Assembly: GCA_023439045.1 (NCBI GenBank)
Contig: JAEXOY010000042.1
Span: 62,001-126,000 of the forward strand
Direction of reading: 5' to 3'
Length of the DNA: 64,000 bases
Origin: Bacillota bacterium
GTDB taxonomy: Bacteria > Bacillota > Clostridia > Acetivibrionales > DSM-1351
Shown here: in pieces, positions 1 through 7,654 of the stretch
How the letters are laid out: each line of letters starts with the position of its first letter
Position numbering within the stretch: the first letter of the stretch is position 1
Notes under the pieces: model-generated
What the model was told of the DNA's origin: nothing
What the model saw: the letters and a program-made list of their open reading frames with translations, nothing else
Databases searched by the model: none
Made by a program: the position numbers and the translations under genes

Positions 1-576
1 TCTCTCAATATCAAGGTTTACAAGTAATCGTAGCTTTCCTAATTTATCCATATCATATTCAGAGGTGATAATGTTAACACTCTTAACAGTAATAGACTTT
101 ACTTCTTTTTGATAATAGTTTTTGAAGTTCTGTGAATTGCTTAGCAGAGAATCCTTTGCGTTAACACTGAAATATGTAAATGCAGTAGAGTAGCTCTTCT
201 TATTTATCTGCTGCACCCATTTTTCTATAGTGGCCTGCATTGGAGCTGTATCAATGTAACCTTTTAGTCTTGAAATAATTAAATTCTTATCTACATCAGT
301 CCTTTTTACGGAATCAAGCTCAGCGCTGAGATCTGCTAATTTTTCATTAAGCTTAACACTCTCGTCAGTGAGTTTCTTGATTGTTTGCTCATATTCCTGA
401 TTTTTTGTGGACAAAGAGTAATTCTTCTCTTCTAATGCCTCAATACTCAGGTTTTTAGAAGCACTCATGTTTTTGTAATTTGCCATCTGCTGTTCCCTAT
501 CCCATAACAGATAATTGACAGAAATCAAAGTAGCTGTGAGAAAAATAAATACCATGGCGATAACAAATTTCTTCAT
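1..576 (-). CDS. membrane-anchored coiled-coil protein, 3' end outside the window
   Basis: The frame is open from an ATG at 576 down to base 1, giving 192 residues with no stop, so the C-terminus is missing. Residues 4-25 are one hydrophobic segment (signal anchor). Residues about 30-95 are rich in Glu, Lys, Leu and Asn with heptad-like spacing, as in a coiled coil. A polar domain begins near residue 105. An AAAGGATGG ribosome site precedes the ATG, and the start is 14 bases past the tatD stop, so the gene is probably the last visible member of a metG-tatD operon. I do not recognise the family. An extracytoplasmic protein held to the membrane by its N-terminus is the safest reading. Confidence 0.7.
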   Translation of the reverse strand, partial: MKKFVIAMVFIFLTATLISVNYLLWDREQQMANYKNMSASKNLSIEALEEKNYSLSTKNQEYEQTIKKLTDESVKLNEKLADLSAELDSVKRTDVDKNLIISRLKGYIDTAPMQATIEKWVQQINKKSYSTAFTYFSVNAKDSLLSNSQNFKNYYQKEVKSITVKSVNIITSEYDMDKLGKLRLLVNLDIER

Positions 577-590
577 AAAAGTCCATCCTT

Positions 591-1412
591 TCATGCAAAC
601 ACTGCTTTGGAAAATATCCTTTTTGCATTCTCCATGGTAGCATCCGCTACCTCCTGAGGTGAAATACCTTTAATTACTGCAATTTTCTCTATAATAAAAT
701 TCAGGTTACTAGAATTATTCCTCTTGCCCCTCATGGGCTCTGGCGAGAGATAGGGACAATCAGTTTCTATCAGCAGTCTATCGAGTGGGACATATTGTAC
801 AACTTCAATAAGCTTCTTGGCATTTTTAAAGGTAACAGGCCCTGCAATTGAAATGTAAAAATTCTGCTTTAATACCTCTTGTGCCATCTCTCTGCTCCCT
901 GAAAAGCAGTGAAGAATACCCGACACATTTTTGGCATTGGTCTTCTTTATAATGTTAACACAATCCTCGTGAGCATCTCTATCGTGTATGATAACAGGTA
1001 GCTTTACTTCCTTTGCTAGCTCTATCTGCCTCTCAAACCAATATTTTTGTACATCTCTTGGAGAATTGTCATAATAGTAATCCAGGCCGATTTCCCCAAT
1101 TGCCACTACCTTTTTATGAGAGGATAATGCACTTAGCCTATCAATTATTTCCTCACCCATATTTTCGGCATAGTGGGGATGAATCCCCACTGCCGCATAA
1201 ATAAATTCATACTTATCAATCAATTGGAGGGTACTATTTAGTGAATCCAAATCAGCACAAGCGTTGAGAACGTATCTTACTCCCTTGTCCTTAAGCCCCA
1301 TCAAAAGCTGTTCTCTATCCTCATCAAATCGTTCGTCATCATAATGAGCATGAGTATCAAATATATTATAAAGCTTATAGCCCAATTCGTTAGTTAGAGT
1401 ATTATCCGACAT
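591..1412 (-). CDS. tatD: TatD family metal-dependent DNase
   Basis: A 273-residue TatD-type hydrolase of the amidohydrolase fold. The metal ligands are visible: H-x-H in FDTHAHYDD near the N-terminus, Glu in GEIGLDYYYD, His in PVIIHDRDAHED, His in LHCFSGS and Asp in IETDCPYLSPEP. Family members are 3'-5' exonucleases or deoxyribonucleases acting in the cytoplasm. The ATG at 1412 lies 8 bases after AGGAAG. A GTG two codons earlier is too close to that site. The start overlaps the end of metG, as in the metS-yabD pair of Bacillus, so the two genes are translationally coupled. The exact substrate is not readable from sequence. Confidence 0.93.
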   Translation of the reverse strand: MSDNTLTNELGYKLYNIFDTHAHYDDERFDEDREQLLMGLKDKGVRYVLNACADLDSLNSTLQLIDKYEFIYAAVGIHPHYAENMGEEIIDRLSALSSHKKVVAIGEIGLDYYYDNSPRDVQKYWFERQIELAKEVKLPVIIHDRDAHEDCVNIIKKTNAKNVSGILHCFSGSREMAQEVLKQNFYISIAGPVTFKNAKKLIEVVQYVPLDRLLIETDCPYLSPEPMRGKRNNSSNLNFIIEKIAVIKGISPQEVADATMENAKRIFSKAVFA

Positions 1413-3483
1413 GAGCACCGCTTCCTAAATCCTTATCTATTGTAACAAGAGAGAGTCCGTTTTCATTAGATGCTGCTAGAATCATACCTTGTGACTCAAT
1501 ACCTCTTAATTTAACAGGCTTCAAGTTCGCCACAAGCACTATCGTCTTTCCTACCATTTCTTCAGGTGTATAATACTTTGCAATACCGGACACAACCTGT
1601 CTCTGCTCGTCCCCAACCTGCAACTGCAATTTTAAAAGCTTATCCGCCTTTTCAACCTTTTCTGCAACTATTACCTTTGCAACCTTTAGCTCAACCTTTG
1701 CAAAGTCATCAATAGTAATAAGGTTTGCATTTGTCTCATCAGTTGCTTGAGCAGTATTGACTGCACTCTTTTCACCTGACTTTGCAGACTGTGCCTTGCA
1801 AGCATCCTGGCTTGAGCTAGATACGCGTGAGTTGGCATCCTTCGCCATGTTGCTGGAGTCCTTAGCTGGCTTATCATCCTTGCCTGCCTTGTCATCATTG
1901 CCTTCCTTAGGTGCATTCATGCTTTCTAGTTCTTCTAGCTCTTTCTTTAGATCTATTCTTGGGAATATAACATCACCCTTGCAAACCTTAGCGCTTACAG
2001 GGTAGACACCCCATACTGAGGCCTTATCCCACTCAACTAATGCCTTGTCCGAAATACCAAGCTGTGCCCAAATCTTTTCTGGAGTTTCGGGCATAAAAGG
2101 CTGGATGAGTATGGATACAATTCTTAAGCTCTCTGCTAAATTGTACATTACAGCTGCAAGCCTACCTGTGTTTGCCTCATCCTTAGCAAGCACCCAAGGC
2201 ATTGTTTCATCTATATACTTGTTAGTTCTTGAAACTGCCTTCCATATCTCTGAGAGTGCAGTGCTGAACTGAAGCTTATCAAGCAGGTCTTCCACCCTTT
2301 GGGGTAGTGCGCCAAGCATACTCTTCAATTCTTCATCAAAGTCACCTGCAATCTTATTTTCAGGTATTGTGCCCCCAAAGTACTTATCAATCATAGCTAC
2401 CGTCCTGCTAACTAGATTGCCTAGATCATTTGCAAGGTCTGAATTTATTCTATTTATCAATGCCTCATTTGAGAATATTCCATCTGAACCGAATGGCACC
2501 TCTCGAAGCAGGAAGTATCTGATAGAGTCTAGGCCATACTTGTCCACCAATATTTTAGGGTCTACAACATTACCCTTTGACTTAGACATCTTTCCACCTT
2601 CAAGCAACAACCATCCATGTCCGTAAACCTGCTTTGGCAATGGCAAATCAAGCGCCATCAGCATTGCGGGCCATATTATAGTATGAAAACGGACAATTTC
2701 CTTTCCCACAAGGTGAACATCTGCTGGCCAGTATTTATTAAAGTCGGACGCATCCTCAGTAAGGTACCCCATAGCAGAAATATAGTTTGATAATGCATCT
2801 ATCCACACATATACTACGTGCTTTGAATCAAAATCAACAGGAACTCCCCATTTGAAGGTAGTTCTTGAAACTGCAATATCTTCTAGACCAGGTCTTAGGA
2901 AGTTATTGAGCATTTCATTTTGTCTTGATACTGGCTGAATGAATTCGGGATTTTCTTCTATATGCTTAATAAGTCTATCCTGATACTTTGAAAGCTTAAA
3001 GAAGTAGCTTTCCTCCTTGGTCAGCTCAACCTCACGACCACAGTCAGGACATTTTCCGTCTACTAGCTGTGTTTTTGTCCAGAAAGACTCACAAGGCGTG
3101 CAGTACCACCCCTCATATTCACTCTTGTATATGTCACCCTTATCGTAGAGTGTTTTAAAAATCTTCTGAACAACAGCCTTATGCTGCTCATCAGTAGTTC
3201 TTATAAACTTATCGTTGGTAATCTTCATAAGCTGCCATAGTTCTTTGATACCACCAACTATTTCATCAACATACTGCTTTGGAGTAATTCCCTTTTCCTC
3301 AGCCTTTCTCTGAATCTTTTGACCATGCTCATCTGTACCGGTTAGAAACATAACATCAAAGCCTTTAAGCCTCTTATAACGAGATACGGCATCGGCTGCA
3401 ACGGTAGTATATGAATGCCCTATATGGAGCTTGCCACTTGGGTAATATATAGGTGTTGTAATGTAGTACGTTTTCTTTGACAT
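1402..3483 (-). CDS. metG: methionyl-tRNA synthetase with C-terminal tRNA-binding domain
   Basis: A class I synthetase of 693 residues that charges tRNA-Met with methionine. It shows the HIGH motif (KLHIGHSY), a zinc-type knuckle (CTPCESF then CPDCGRE) and the KMSKS loop (GGKMSKSKGN), followed by a helical anticodon domain. The last ~110 residues form the EMAP/Trbp111-like tRNA-binding domain (VELKVAKV, VSGIAKYY, LKGIESQGM-like segment). Between them lies a hydrophilic linker of about 75 residues rich in Lys, Asp, Ala and Ser that looks disordered. The ATG at 3483 follows AAAGGAAG by 8 bases. An upstream TTG in frame is part of that site. No T-box or S-box motif was seen upstream. Confidence 0.96.
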   Translation of the reverse strand: MSKKTYYITTPIYYPSGKLHIGHSYTTVAADAVSRYKRLKGFDVMFLTGTDEHGQKIQRKAEEKGITPKQYVDEIVGGIKELWQLMKITNDKFIRTTDEQHKAVVQKIFKTLYDKGDIYKSEYEGWYCTPCESFWTKTQLVDGKCPDCGREVELTKEESYFFKLSKYQDRLIKHIEENPEFIQPVSRQNEMLNNFLRPGLEDIAVSRTTFKWGVPVDFDSKHVVYVWIDALSNYISAMGYLTEDASDFNKYWPADVHLVGKEIVRFHTIIWPAMLMALDLPLPKQVYGHGWLLLEGGKMSKSKGNVVDPKILVDKYGLDSIRYFLLREVPFGSDGIFSNEALINRINSDLANDLGNLVSRTVAMIDKYFGGTIPENKIAGDFDEELKSMLGALPQRVEDLLDKLQFSTALSEIWKAVSRTNKYIDETMPWVLAKDEANTGRLAAVMYNLAESLRIVSILIQPFMPETPEKIWAQLGISDKALVEWDKASVWGVYPVSAKVCKGDVIFPRIDLKKELEELESMNAPKEGNDDKAGKDDKPAKDSSNMAKDANSRVSSSSQDACKAQSAKSGEKSAVNTAQATDETNANLITIDDFAKVELKVAKVIVAEKVEKADKLLKLQLQVGDEQRQVVSGIAKYYTPEEMVGKTIVLVANLKPVKLRGIESQGMILAASNENGLSLVTIDKDLGSGAHVG

Positions 3484-3678
3484 GTATATTCTTCCTTTCA
3501 AGTTTTAAATACCACTGTGCCTCATTAATTTATTACCCTATTATTGGGAAATTTAAGCTTCATAATGGTATGGCACTTTCAAAATATTATCTCCTTATAA
3601 CTATACAGATTTGACAATATTTTTTCAAGGCAAACATTTATATATTCATGAATATTCGTTGATATTTCATCAATAAGA

Positions 3679-3707
3679 TTGACAGCACAAGGATATAAAA
3701 ATATATT
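3679..3707 (+). promoter_or_regulatory. SigA-type promoter of the YtpB-like gene
   Basis: TTGACA at 3679-3684, a 17-base spacer and TATATT at 3702-3707. Transcription would begin near 3714, about 30 bases before the chosen ATG at 3745. This argues against any start codon upstream of about 3715. The rest of the 3484-3744 gap between the divergent metG and ytpB-like genes shows no other clear signal. Confidence 0.65.
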
Positions 3708-3744
3708 TATATTAATGCACTATATGACTAAAGAGGTTAGAGAA

Positions 3745-4809
3745 ATGAGTAAATTTTCGTATGCCTTTAGGTACTTGCGGCAGTATAATAAATACTATGT
3801 GCCGGTAATTAAGCAAAGAGTTGCCGAGTATGGTATTCAGGCACAGGAAATAAGGGCGCGCAGCCAAAAGGCTTGTGCAGCAAATGCATTGGATGGTATG
3901 AATAAAGCAGGCCTTATATATTCGCTCTGTGCTCTCTACCCTGGTGTAGATGCACAATTATTGGCCCAGGTAAGCTTTTGTTACCAGGCTTTATTGGAAT
4001 ACCTAACCCAGATTTGTAAAAGCACCTCCAATAATACAGAGGCTTTTATTAGGCTAATTTTTGACTCACTTAAGTATGCAGCTAACCTTGATATGAATAA
4101 GCCTTACCCGTACTTTACCTTTTATCCTACTAAGGATGATAACGGCTACCTCAATTTCTTGGTTGATAGATGCAGAAGGTCTTTTCTTTTGCTACCCTCC
4201 TTCCACTTAATCGAGAATGCTATGAAAAACTTTCAAACCAAGTATTGTGAGTTAGCTGTCACCATGTATTCCGAATCCTCCCAATCAAATGAGGAAAAGC
4301 TAAATGCTGTTTTAGAGAGTAATCCCAATGATTTCGATGAATTATCAAATTGGGAATACCTTGTGGCCTCTGACTCATCACTTACAATGCATATGCTCCT
4401 GGCAATTGCAACAATTCCAGACATTGATAGTAGTTACGCACAAAAAATTGAACAACAGTTTTTTCCCTGGATAAGTGGACTTCAAAGAATGCTTAGCAGC
4501 TATGAAAACTATTGCAAAGATATGCTTTCAAAAGAATTAGAGTTTTTGTATGATTATCTAACAATAAAAGAATGTGAAAACAAGATATCGGCCTTTATAG
4601 AAAAGCAGAGACGTTTTGGAGTATATAAGGACCAGTTCTATAATACAGTAGCAACTCTGCTATTTTCAATTTACCTATCTTCACCATCTGTAAAAAGCGG
4701 AATGAGTAGTATAACTACAAAGAGGCTATTGCAGTTATGTGAAAAGAATATGCTTTTTTATTTTTGGATTATTCGCTTATCCAAAAATAAACTTGCAAGC
4801 CCATACTGA
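3745..4809 (+). CDS. ytpB: YtpB-like (DUF2600) terpene synthase family protein
   Basis: 354 residues. The order of several segments matches what I recall of DUF2600, the tetraprenyl-beta-curcumene synthase family: a DDNGYL segment at 131-136, a LPSFHLIENAM segment, a WEYLVASDSSL segment and FFPWISGLQRML at 239-250. The segment where the family usually has an Asp-rich DYLDNLCD is EYLTQICK here (85-92), so acidic residues may be lost. The ATG at 3745 follows GAGG by 8 bases and sits just behind a good promoter. Earlier in-frame starts would lie upstream of or at the transcription start. The 3' end overlaps spmB by 33 bases, tail to tail. In Bacillus this family makes C35 terpenes linked to spores. 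Activity here is uncertain. Confidence 0.68.
   Translation: MSKFSYAFRYLRQYNKYYVPVIKQRVAEYGIQAQEIRARSQKACAANALDGMNKAGLIYSLCALYPGVDAQLLAQVSFCYQALLEYLTQICKSTSNNTEAFIRLIFDSLKYAANLDMNKPYPYFTFYPTKDDNGYLNFLVDRCRRSFLLLPSFHLIENAMKNFQTKYCELAVTMYSESSQSNEEKLNAVLESNPNDFDELSNWEYLVASDSSLTMHMLLAIATIPDIDSSYAQKIEQQFFPWISGLQRMLSSYENYCKDMLSKELEFLYDYLTIKECENKISAFIEKQRRFGVYKDQFYNTVATLLFSIYLSSPSVKSGMSSITTKRLLQLCEKNMLFYFWIIRLSKNKLASPY
4757..4791. terminator. perfect inverted repeat inside the overlapping 3' ends of ytpB-like and spmB
   Basis: Arms TTTATTTTTGGAT (4757-4769) and ATCCAAAAATAAA (4779-4791) are perfect 13-base complements around a 9-base loop. The repeat contains the spmB stop codon and the last codons of the convergent gene. 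It has only two G-C pairs per stem, so it would be a weak terminator, but its symmetry and position suit a bidirectional 3' end. Confidence 0.45.
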
Positions 4810-5307
4810 TGCGATAATACTTATTAAATCTGCTATCAGTGCAGCTCCTAAAGTATATCTGATTTTTTTTATTCCTACCGCACCATAGTATACAGTCAAA
4901 GTATAGAATATAGTTTCGGTTGAACCCATCATCACAGCAGCAATCCTCCCCTGCTGCGAATCGGGTCCAAATGCCTTGATTATTTCGGTTACAAATGCGA
5001 AGGACGCACTCCCGGAGATAGGACGCAGTATGCCCAAGGGGGCAACTTCAGCTGGTATCTGCAATAACTGAATAGCCGGTTTTAACATGCTTATAAATAT
5101 ATCAAGGGCACCCGAGGCCTTAAATACTGAAACCGCCACTAGCAAGCCTACTAGTGACGGCAATATCTTGACAACTGTGTAAAACCCCTCCTTTGCACCT
5201 TCAACAAAAACATCGAAAGCCTTGACCTTATTGAGCAAGGCAGTGAATAGTATAACTATAAAAATGGCTGGTACTGCAAAGTCGGACAGGAAGCTTATTA
5301 TCTTCAT
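4777..5307 (-). CDS. spmB: spore maturation protein B
   Basis: 176 residues, almost all membrane segments, of the SpmB branch of the nucleoside-recognition (Gate) domain family. Recognisable parts are the N-terminal FLSDFAVPAIF, the central ASGALDIFISML and the conserved LGILRPISGSASF followed by an MGSTETIFYTLTVYYG stretch, all typical of SpmB. It acts with SpmA in the developing spore membrane and affects core dehydration and heat resistance. The ATG at 5307 has GAGG about 10 bases upstream. The longer frame to 5394 would overlap spmA and begins with unrelated sequence. It follows spmA by 13 bases, so the two form an operon. Confidence 0.93.
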   Translation of the reverse strand: MKIISFLSDFAVPAIFIVILFTALLNKVKAFDVFVEGAKEGFYTVVKILPSLVGLLVAVSVFKASGALDIFISMLKPAIQLLQIPAEVAPLGILRPISGSASFAFVTEIIKAFGPDSQQGRIAAVMMGSTETIFYTLTVYYGAVGIKKIRYTLGAALIADLISIIASVWACKFIFG

Positions 5308-5320
5308 ATGTAAATTATCC

Positions 5321-5905
5321 TCACTTTTTCCATAATGGCCACCCCAAAATTTTTGTAGCGATAACTCCCGCAATGGTTGCACAAATTGAAGCAATCCATA
5401 TACAAACGATGATCTCGGTAGGTTTTGTGGACCCTGCTGATGTTCTCAATGCAATAATGCTTGCCGGAACCAATTGAATAGCAGCTGTATTTAATACCAG
5501 AAACATGCACATAGAATTAGATGCTGTTTCTCTTTCTTTGTTTAATCGTTGGAGTTCCCCCATTGCTTTAATACCAAGCGGAGTTGCAGCATTCCCTAGC
5601 CCTAAAAAGTTTGCTACAAGGTTCATAACTATTGCTCCCATAGCAGGGTCGTCCTTAGGTATCTCTGGGAATAAAAACCTCATGACAGGTTGAACAAATC
5701 TACTTATTGCTTTTATCATGCCGCCCTTTTCAGCTATTTTCATCAAACCTGTCCAAAGGCACATGACACCTGTCAAGCCAATACAAACTGTTACAGCAGC
5801 TTGGCTACTTTCTATAGCAGCTTTTGTTACAACGTCCATTCTACCGGTAAGTATGCCAACAATAAAGCCAATAGCAAGCATTCCAATCCAGATATAGTTA
5901 AGCAT
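5321..5905 (-). CDS. spmA: spore maturation protein A
   Basis: 194-residue membrane protein of the SpmA family, the first gene of the spmAB pair. Typical segments are the N-terminal MLNYIWIGMLAIGFIVG, the LMKIAEKGGMI loop and the LVANFLGLGNAATPLG core of the nucleoside-recognition domain. With SpmB it is needed for normal spore core dehydration in Bacillus. The ATG at 5905 has AAAGAG upstream. It faces away from abrB across a 475-base gap that holds two Spo0A-type boxes. Expression in a sporulation compartment would be expected from family knowledge. I could not identify a SigE or SigG promoter with confidence. Confidence 0.94.
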   Translation of the reverse strand: MLNYIWIGMLAIGFIVGILTGRMDVVTKAAIESSQAAVTVCIGLTGVMCLWTGLMKIAEKGGMIKAISRFVQPVMRFLFPEIPKDDPAMGAIVMNLVANFLGLGNAATPLGIKAMGELQRLNKERETASNSMCMFLVLNTAAIQLVPASIIALRTSAGSTKPTEIIVCIWIASICATIAGVIATKILGWPLWKK

Positions 5906-6058
5906 AGATATACTCTTTTTTATTGAATGCTTGTATTATATATGCTTATCCACCTATAATTATTACCCTGCCCGCCCATATATCCACTTATATATGCTGT
6001 TATATAACTGGAAACACTATATCATGTCATGAAATTTTGCATACTTTTTATTTAATAA

Positions 6059-6065
6059 TGTCGAA
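6059..6065 (+). promoter_or_regulatory. Spo0A box (TGTCGAA) in the spmA-abrB divergent gap
   Basis: A perfect TGTCGAA heptamer, the 0A-box core, lies about 150 bases upstream of spmA and 320 bases upstream of abrB. Alone a 7-mer can occur by chance. The second exact copy at 6343 in the same gap raises the likelihood. The rest of 5906-6300 is AT-rich with no other gene-like feature. Confidence 0.4.
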
Positions 6066-6301
6066 TTGTACTGCTATATTTTTTATAATAATGGTGTCGA
6101 TATATGCATTATGTCACCTGTTTTTCCAGTATTATTTTAGCATTTATCCCATAATAGTTTTTATTCAAACTTTTTTAACATAATTGTAATATTAAAATAA
6201 ATTTTTTTTAGAATTTTTCTACACCTATAAAACGCTTGAATTTAGCGTGTTTTAAGGTTTTTACTTTGTGTACAAAGCACATTAATATATAGTTTTAATT
6301 G

Positions 6302-6330
6302 TTGACGTATATTGAAATTTATGGTATTAT
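6302..6330 (+). promoter_or_regulatory. promoter of abrB
   Basis: TTGACG at 6302-6307, a 17-base spacer and TATTAT at 6325-6330. The predicted transcript starts near 6337, just ahead of the 0A box, and leaves a 44-base leader with an AAAGGGGG ribosome site before the abrB ATG. Confidence 0.65.
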
Positions 6331-6342
6331 AATTCCGAAGTT

Positions 6343-6349
6343 TGTCGAA
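6343..6349 (+). promoter_or_regulatory. Spo0A box (TGTCGAA) just downstream of the abrB promoter
   Basis: A perfect TGTCGAA lies 12 bases past the abrB -10 element. In Bacillus subtilis, Spo0A-P represses abrB by binding 0A boxes just downstream of its promoter, so the placement is the known arrangement. A degenerate neighbour, TTCCGAA, precedes it at about 6333. Confidence 0.6.
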
Positions 6350-6380
6350 TTATAGAGTGCGTAAAAGGGGGATATAATTT

Positions 6381-6620
6381 ATGAAATCCACAGGTATTGT
6401 AAGAAAAGTTGATGAGTTGGGAAGAGTTGTGCTTCCAATAGAACTGCGCAGAACTTTGGATATTGCTGAGAAGGATGCTTTAGAGATCTATGTTGATGGA
6501 TCAACTATCATATTAAAGAAGTATGAACCAGCATGCATCTTCTGTGCAAATGCAAAGGATGTTTCAGTTTACAAGGGTAAGAATATCTGCCCAGAGTGTC
6601 TTAACGAGTTAAGAAAGTAA
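6381..6620 (+). CDS. abrB: AbrB-family transition-state regulator
   Basis: 79 residues. Residues 1-50 are the swapped-hairpin AbrB DNA-binding domain (MKSTGIVRKVDELGRVVLP, then ALEIYVDGSTIILKKY). The C-terminal part holds two C-x-x-C pairs (CIFC and CPEC), a common clostridial AbrB tail that could bind metal. AbrB dimers and tetramers repress post-exponential genes and are turned off by Spo0A. A strong AAAGGGGG site precedes the ATG. The gene stands alone between its promoter and a strong bidirectional terminator, next to the rsmI-trmN6 block as in Bacillus. Confidence 0.95.
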   Translation: MKSTGIVRKVDELGRVVLPIELRRTLDIAEKDALEIYVDGSTIILKKYEPACIFCANAKDVSVYKGKNICPECLNELRK

Positions 6621-6633
6621 TTTGTTTAACTCT

Positions 6634-6664
6634 AAAAAGAACCTCATTGAGGTTCTTTTTGTTT
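6634..6664. terminator. bidirectional terminator between abrB and rsmI
   Basis: AAAAAGAACCTC (6634-6645) pairs with GAGGTTCTTTTT (6649-6660) around a 3-base loop. A-rich and T-rich flanks on both sides let it end abrB on the plus strand and rsmI on the minus strand. Confidence 0.9.
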
Positions 6665-6673
6665 GCCCATTTT

Positions 6674-7654
6674 TTATTTTTTCATAACCTGGTTGTATAC
6701 GTCCCTTTTATTTAGTCCCCTATCCTCAGCCACTTTTTTAATAGCGTCTTTCTTAGTCATGCCTTCATCTACATACATTTGAACGTGCTGCTCTATAGGG
6801 ATATCTAGGTATACTTCCTGCTCACTTTTTTGTATGCGTTCTTCGTCTTCGCCCTCTAAAATTACAACAAACTCACCCTTGGGGGGAGTTTCATCATATT
6901 TTGCAATTGCTTCACTTATAGTACACCTCACTACTTCCTCGTACCTCTTGGTCAACTCTCTTGCAAGTGCAATACGCCTATCTCCAAAAGCACTATATAA
7001 GTCCTTTAGTGTGTAAGTAAGCTTGTGTGGTGCCTCATAAAAGATAATAGTTCGAACTTCATTTTTTAGCTGCTTGAGTTTTTCCTGACGAGCCCTCTTA
7101 TTCATGGGTAAGAAGCCTTCAAACACGAACCTCCCAGTAGGTAGTCCGGATATTACCAATCCAGTAATAGCTGCCACGGGGCCAGGAATCATGGTGGCAG
7201 TAATGCCATTTTCAATAGCTAGACGAACCATATCTTCCCCAGGATCAGATATTCCGGGACTCCCAGCATCTGATACCAGTGCTATATTCTTACCCTCTTT
7301 GAGCTGCTGAATAAGATAGTTGCCCTTTACTATCTTATTGTGCTCATAATAGCTAACAAGAGGTTTTTTTATTTCAAAGTGATTTAATAGCTTTATTGTA
7401 TGTCTTGTATCCTCAGCTGCCACTAAATCCACTTCTTTCAATGTTCTAATGGCCCTGTAGGTTATATCCTCTAAATTACCTATAGGGGTTGCAACCAGAT
7501 ACAGAATACCCTTTTTATTAGCCTCACCTTGTACACCAGCAGCGCTCTTATTAGCCTCACTTTGTATACCGACTGCGCTTTTATTAGCCTCACCTTGTAT
7601 ACCAGCAGCGCTTTTATTTACTTCAGCTTGCATACCGTTTTCATTATCACTCAA
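6674..7654 (-). CDS. rsmI: 16S rRNA 2'-O-ribose C1402 methyltransferase RsmI, with repeat extension
   Basis: Tetrapyrrole-methylase-fold enzyme that methylates the ribose of C1402 in 16S rRNA using SAM. Diagnostic segments are LYLVATPIGNLEDITYRA, AAEDTRHT, LVSDAGSPGISDPG, IPGPVAAITGL and IFYEAPHKL. The start is unsettled. A TTG at 7654 lies about 11 bases after GAAGGGA and overlaps the trmN6 stop by 8 bases, giving 326 residues. An ATG at 7633 would give 319. Both include an unusual N-terminal extension of about 42 residues built from four near-identical 11-residue units before the catalytic domain. Most RsmI proteins begin almost at LYLVATPIGN, so the extension is extra. Gene order trmN6-rsmI is conserved. 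Confidence 0.93.
   Translation of the reverse strand: MSDNENGMQAEVNKSAAGIQGEANKSAVGIQSEANKSAAGVQGEANKKGILYLVATPIGNLEDITYRAIRTLKEVDLVAAEDTRHTIKLLNHFEIKKPLVSYYEHNKIVKGNYLIQQLKEGKNIALVSDAGSPGISDPGEDMVRLAIENGITATMIPGPVAAITGLVISGLPTGRFVFEGFLPMNKRARQEKLKQLKNEVRTIIFYEAPHKLTYTLKDLYSAFGDRRIALARELTKRYEEVVRCTISEAIAKYDETPPKGEFVVILEGEDEERIQKSEQEVYLDIPIEQHVQMYVDEGMTKKDAIKKVAEDRGLNKRDVYNQVMKK
7508..7633 (-). repeat. 33-bp in-frame tandem repeat in the 5' end of rsmI
   Basis: Three full 33-base units and one shortened unit encode repeats of the pattern x-Q-x-E-A-N-K-S-A-x-G. The copies differ at only a few bases, so the expansion is recent or maintained. It lies wholly before the catalytic domain. Confidence 0.85.

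Noticed and set aside
1757..2005. Plus-strand frame opposite the metG linker
   Set aside because: Shadow of a low-complexity linker; metG is certain.
3484..3678. T-box or S-box leader for metG
   Set aside because: No AGGGTGGNACCGCG or SAM-riboswitch core was found in the minus-strand leader.
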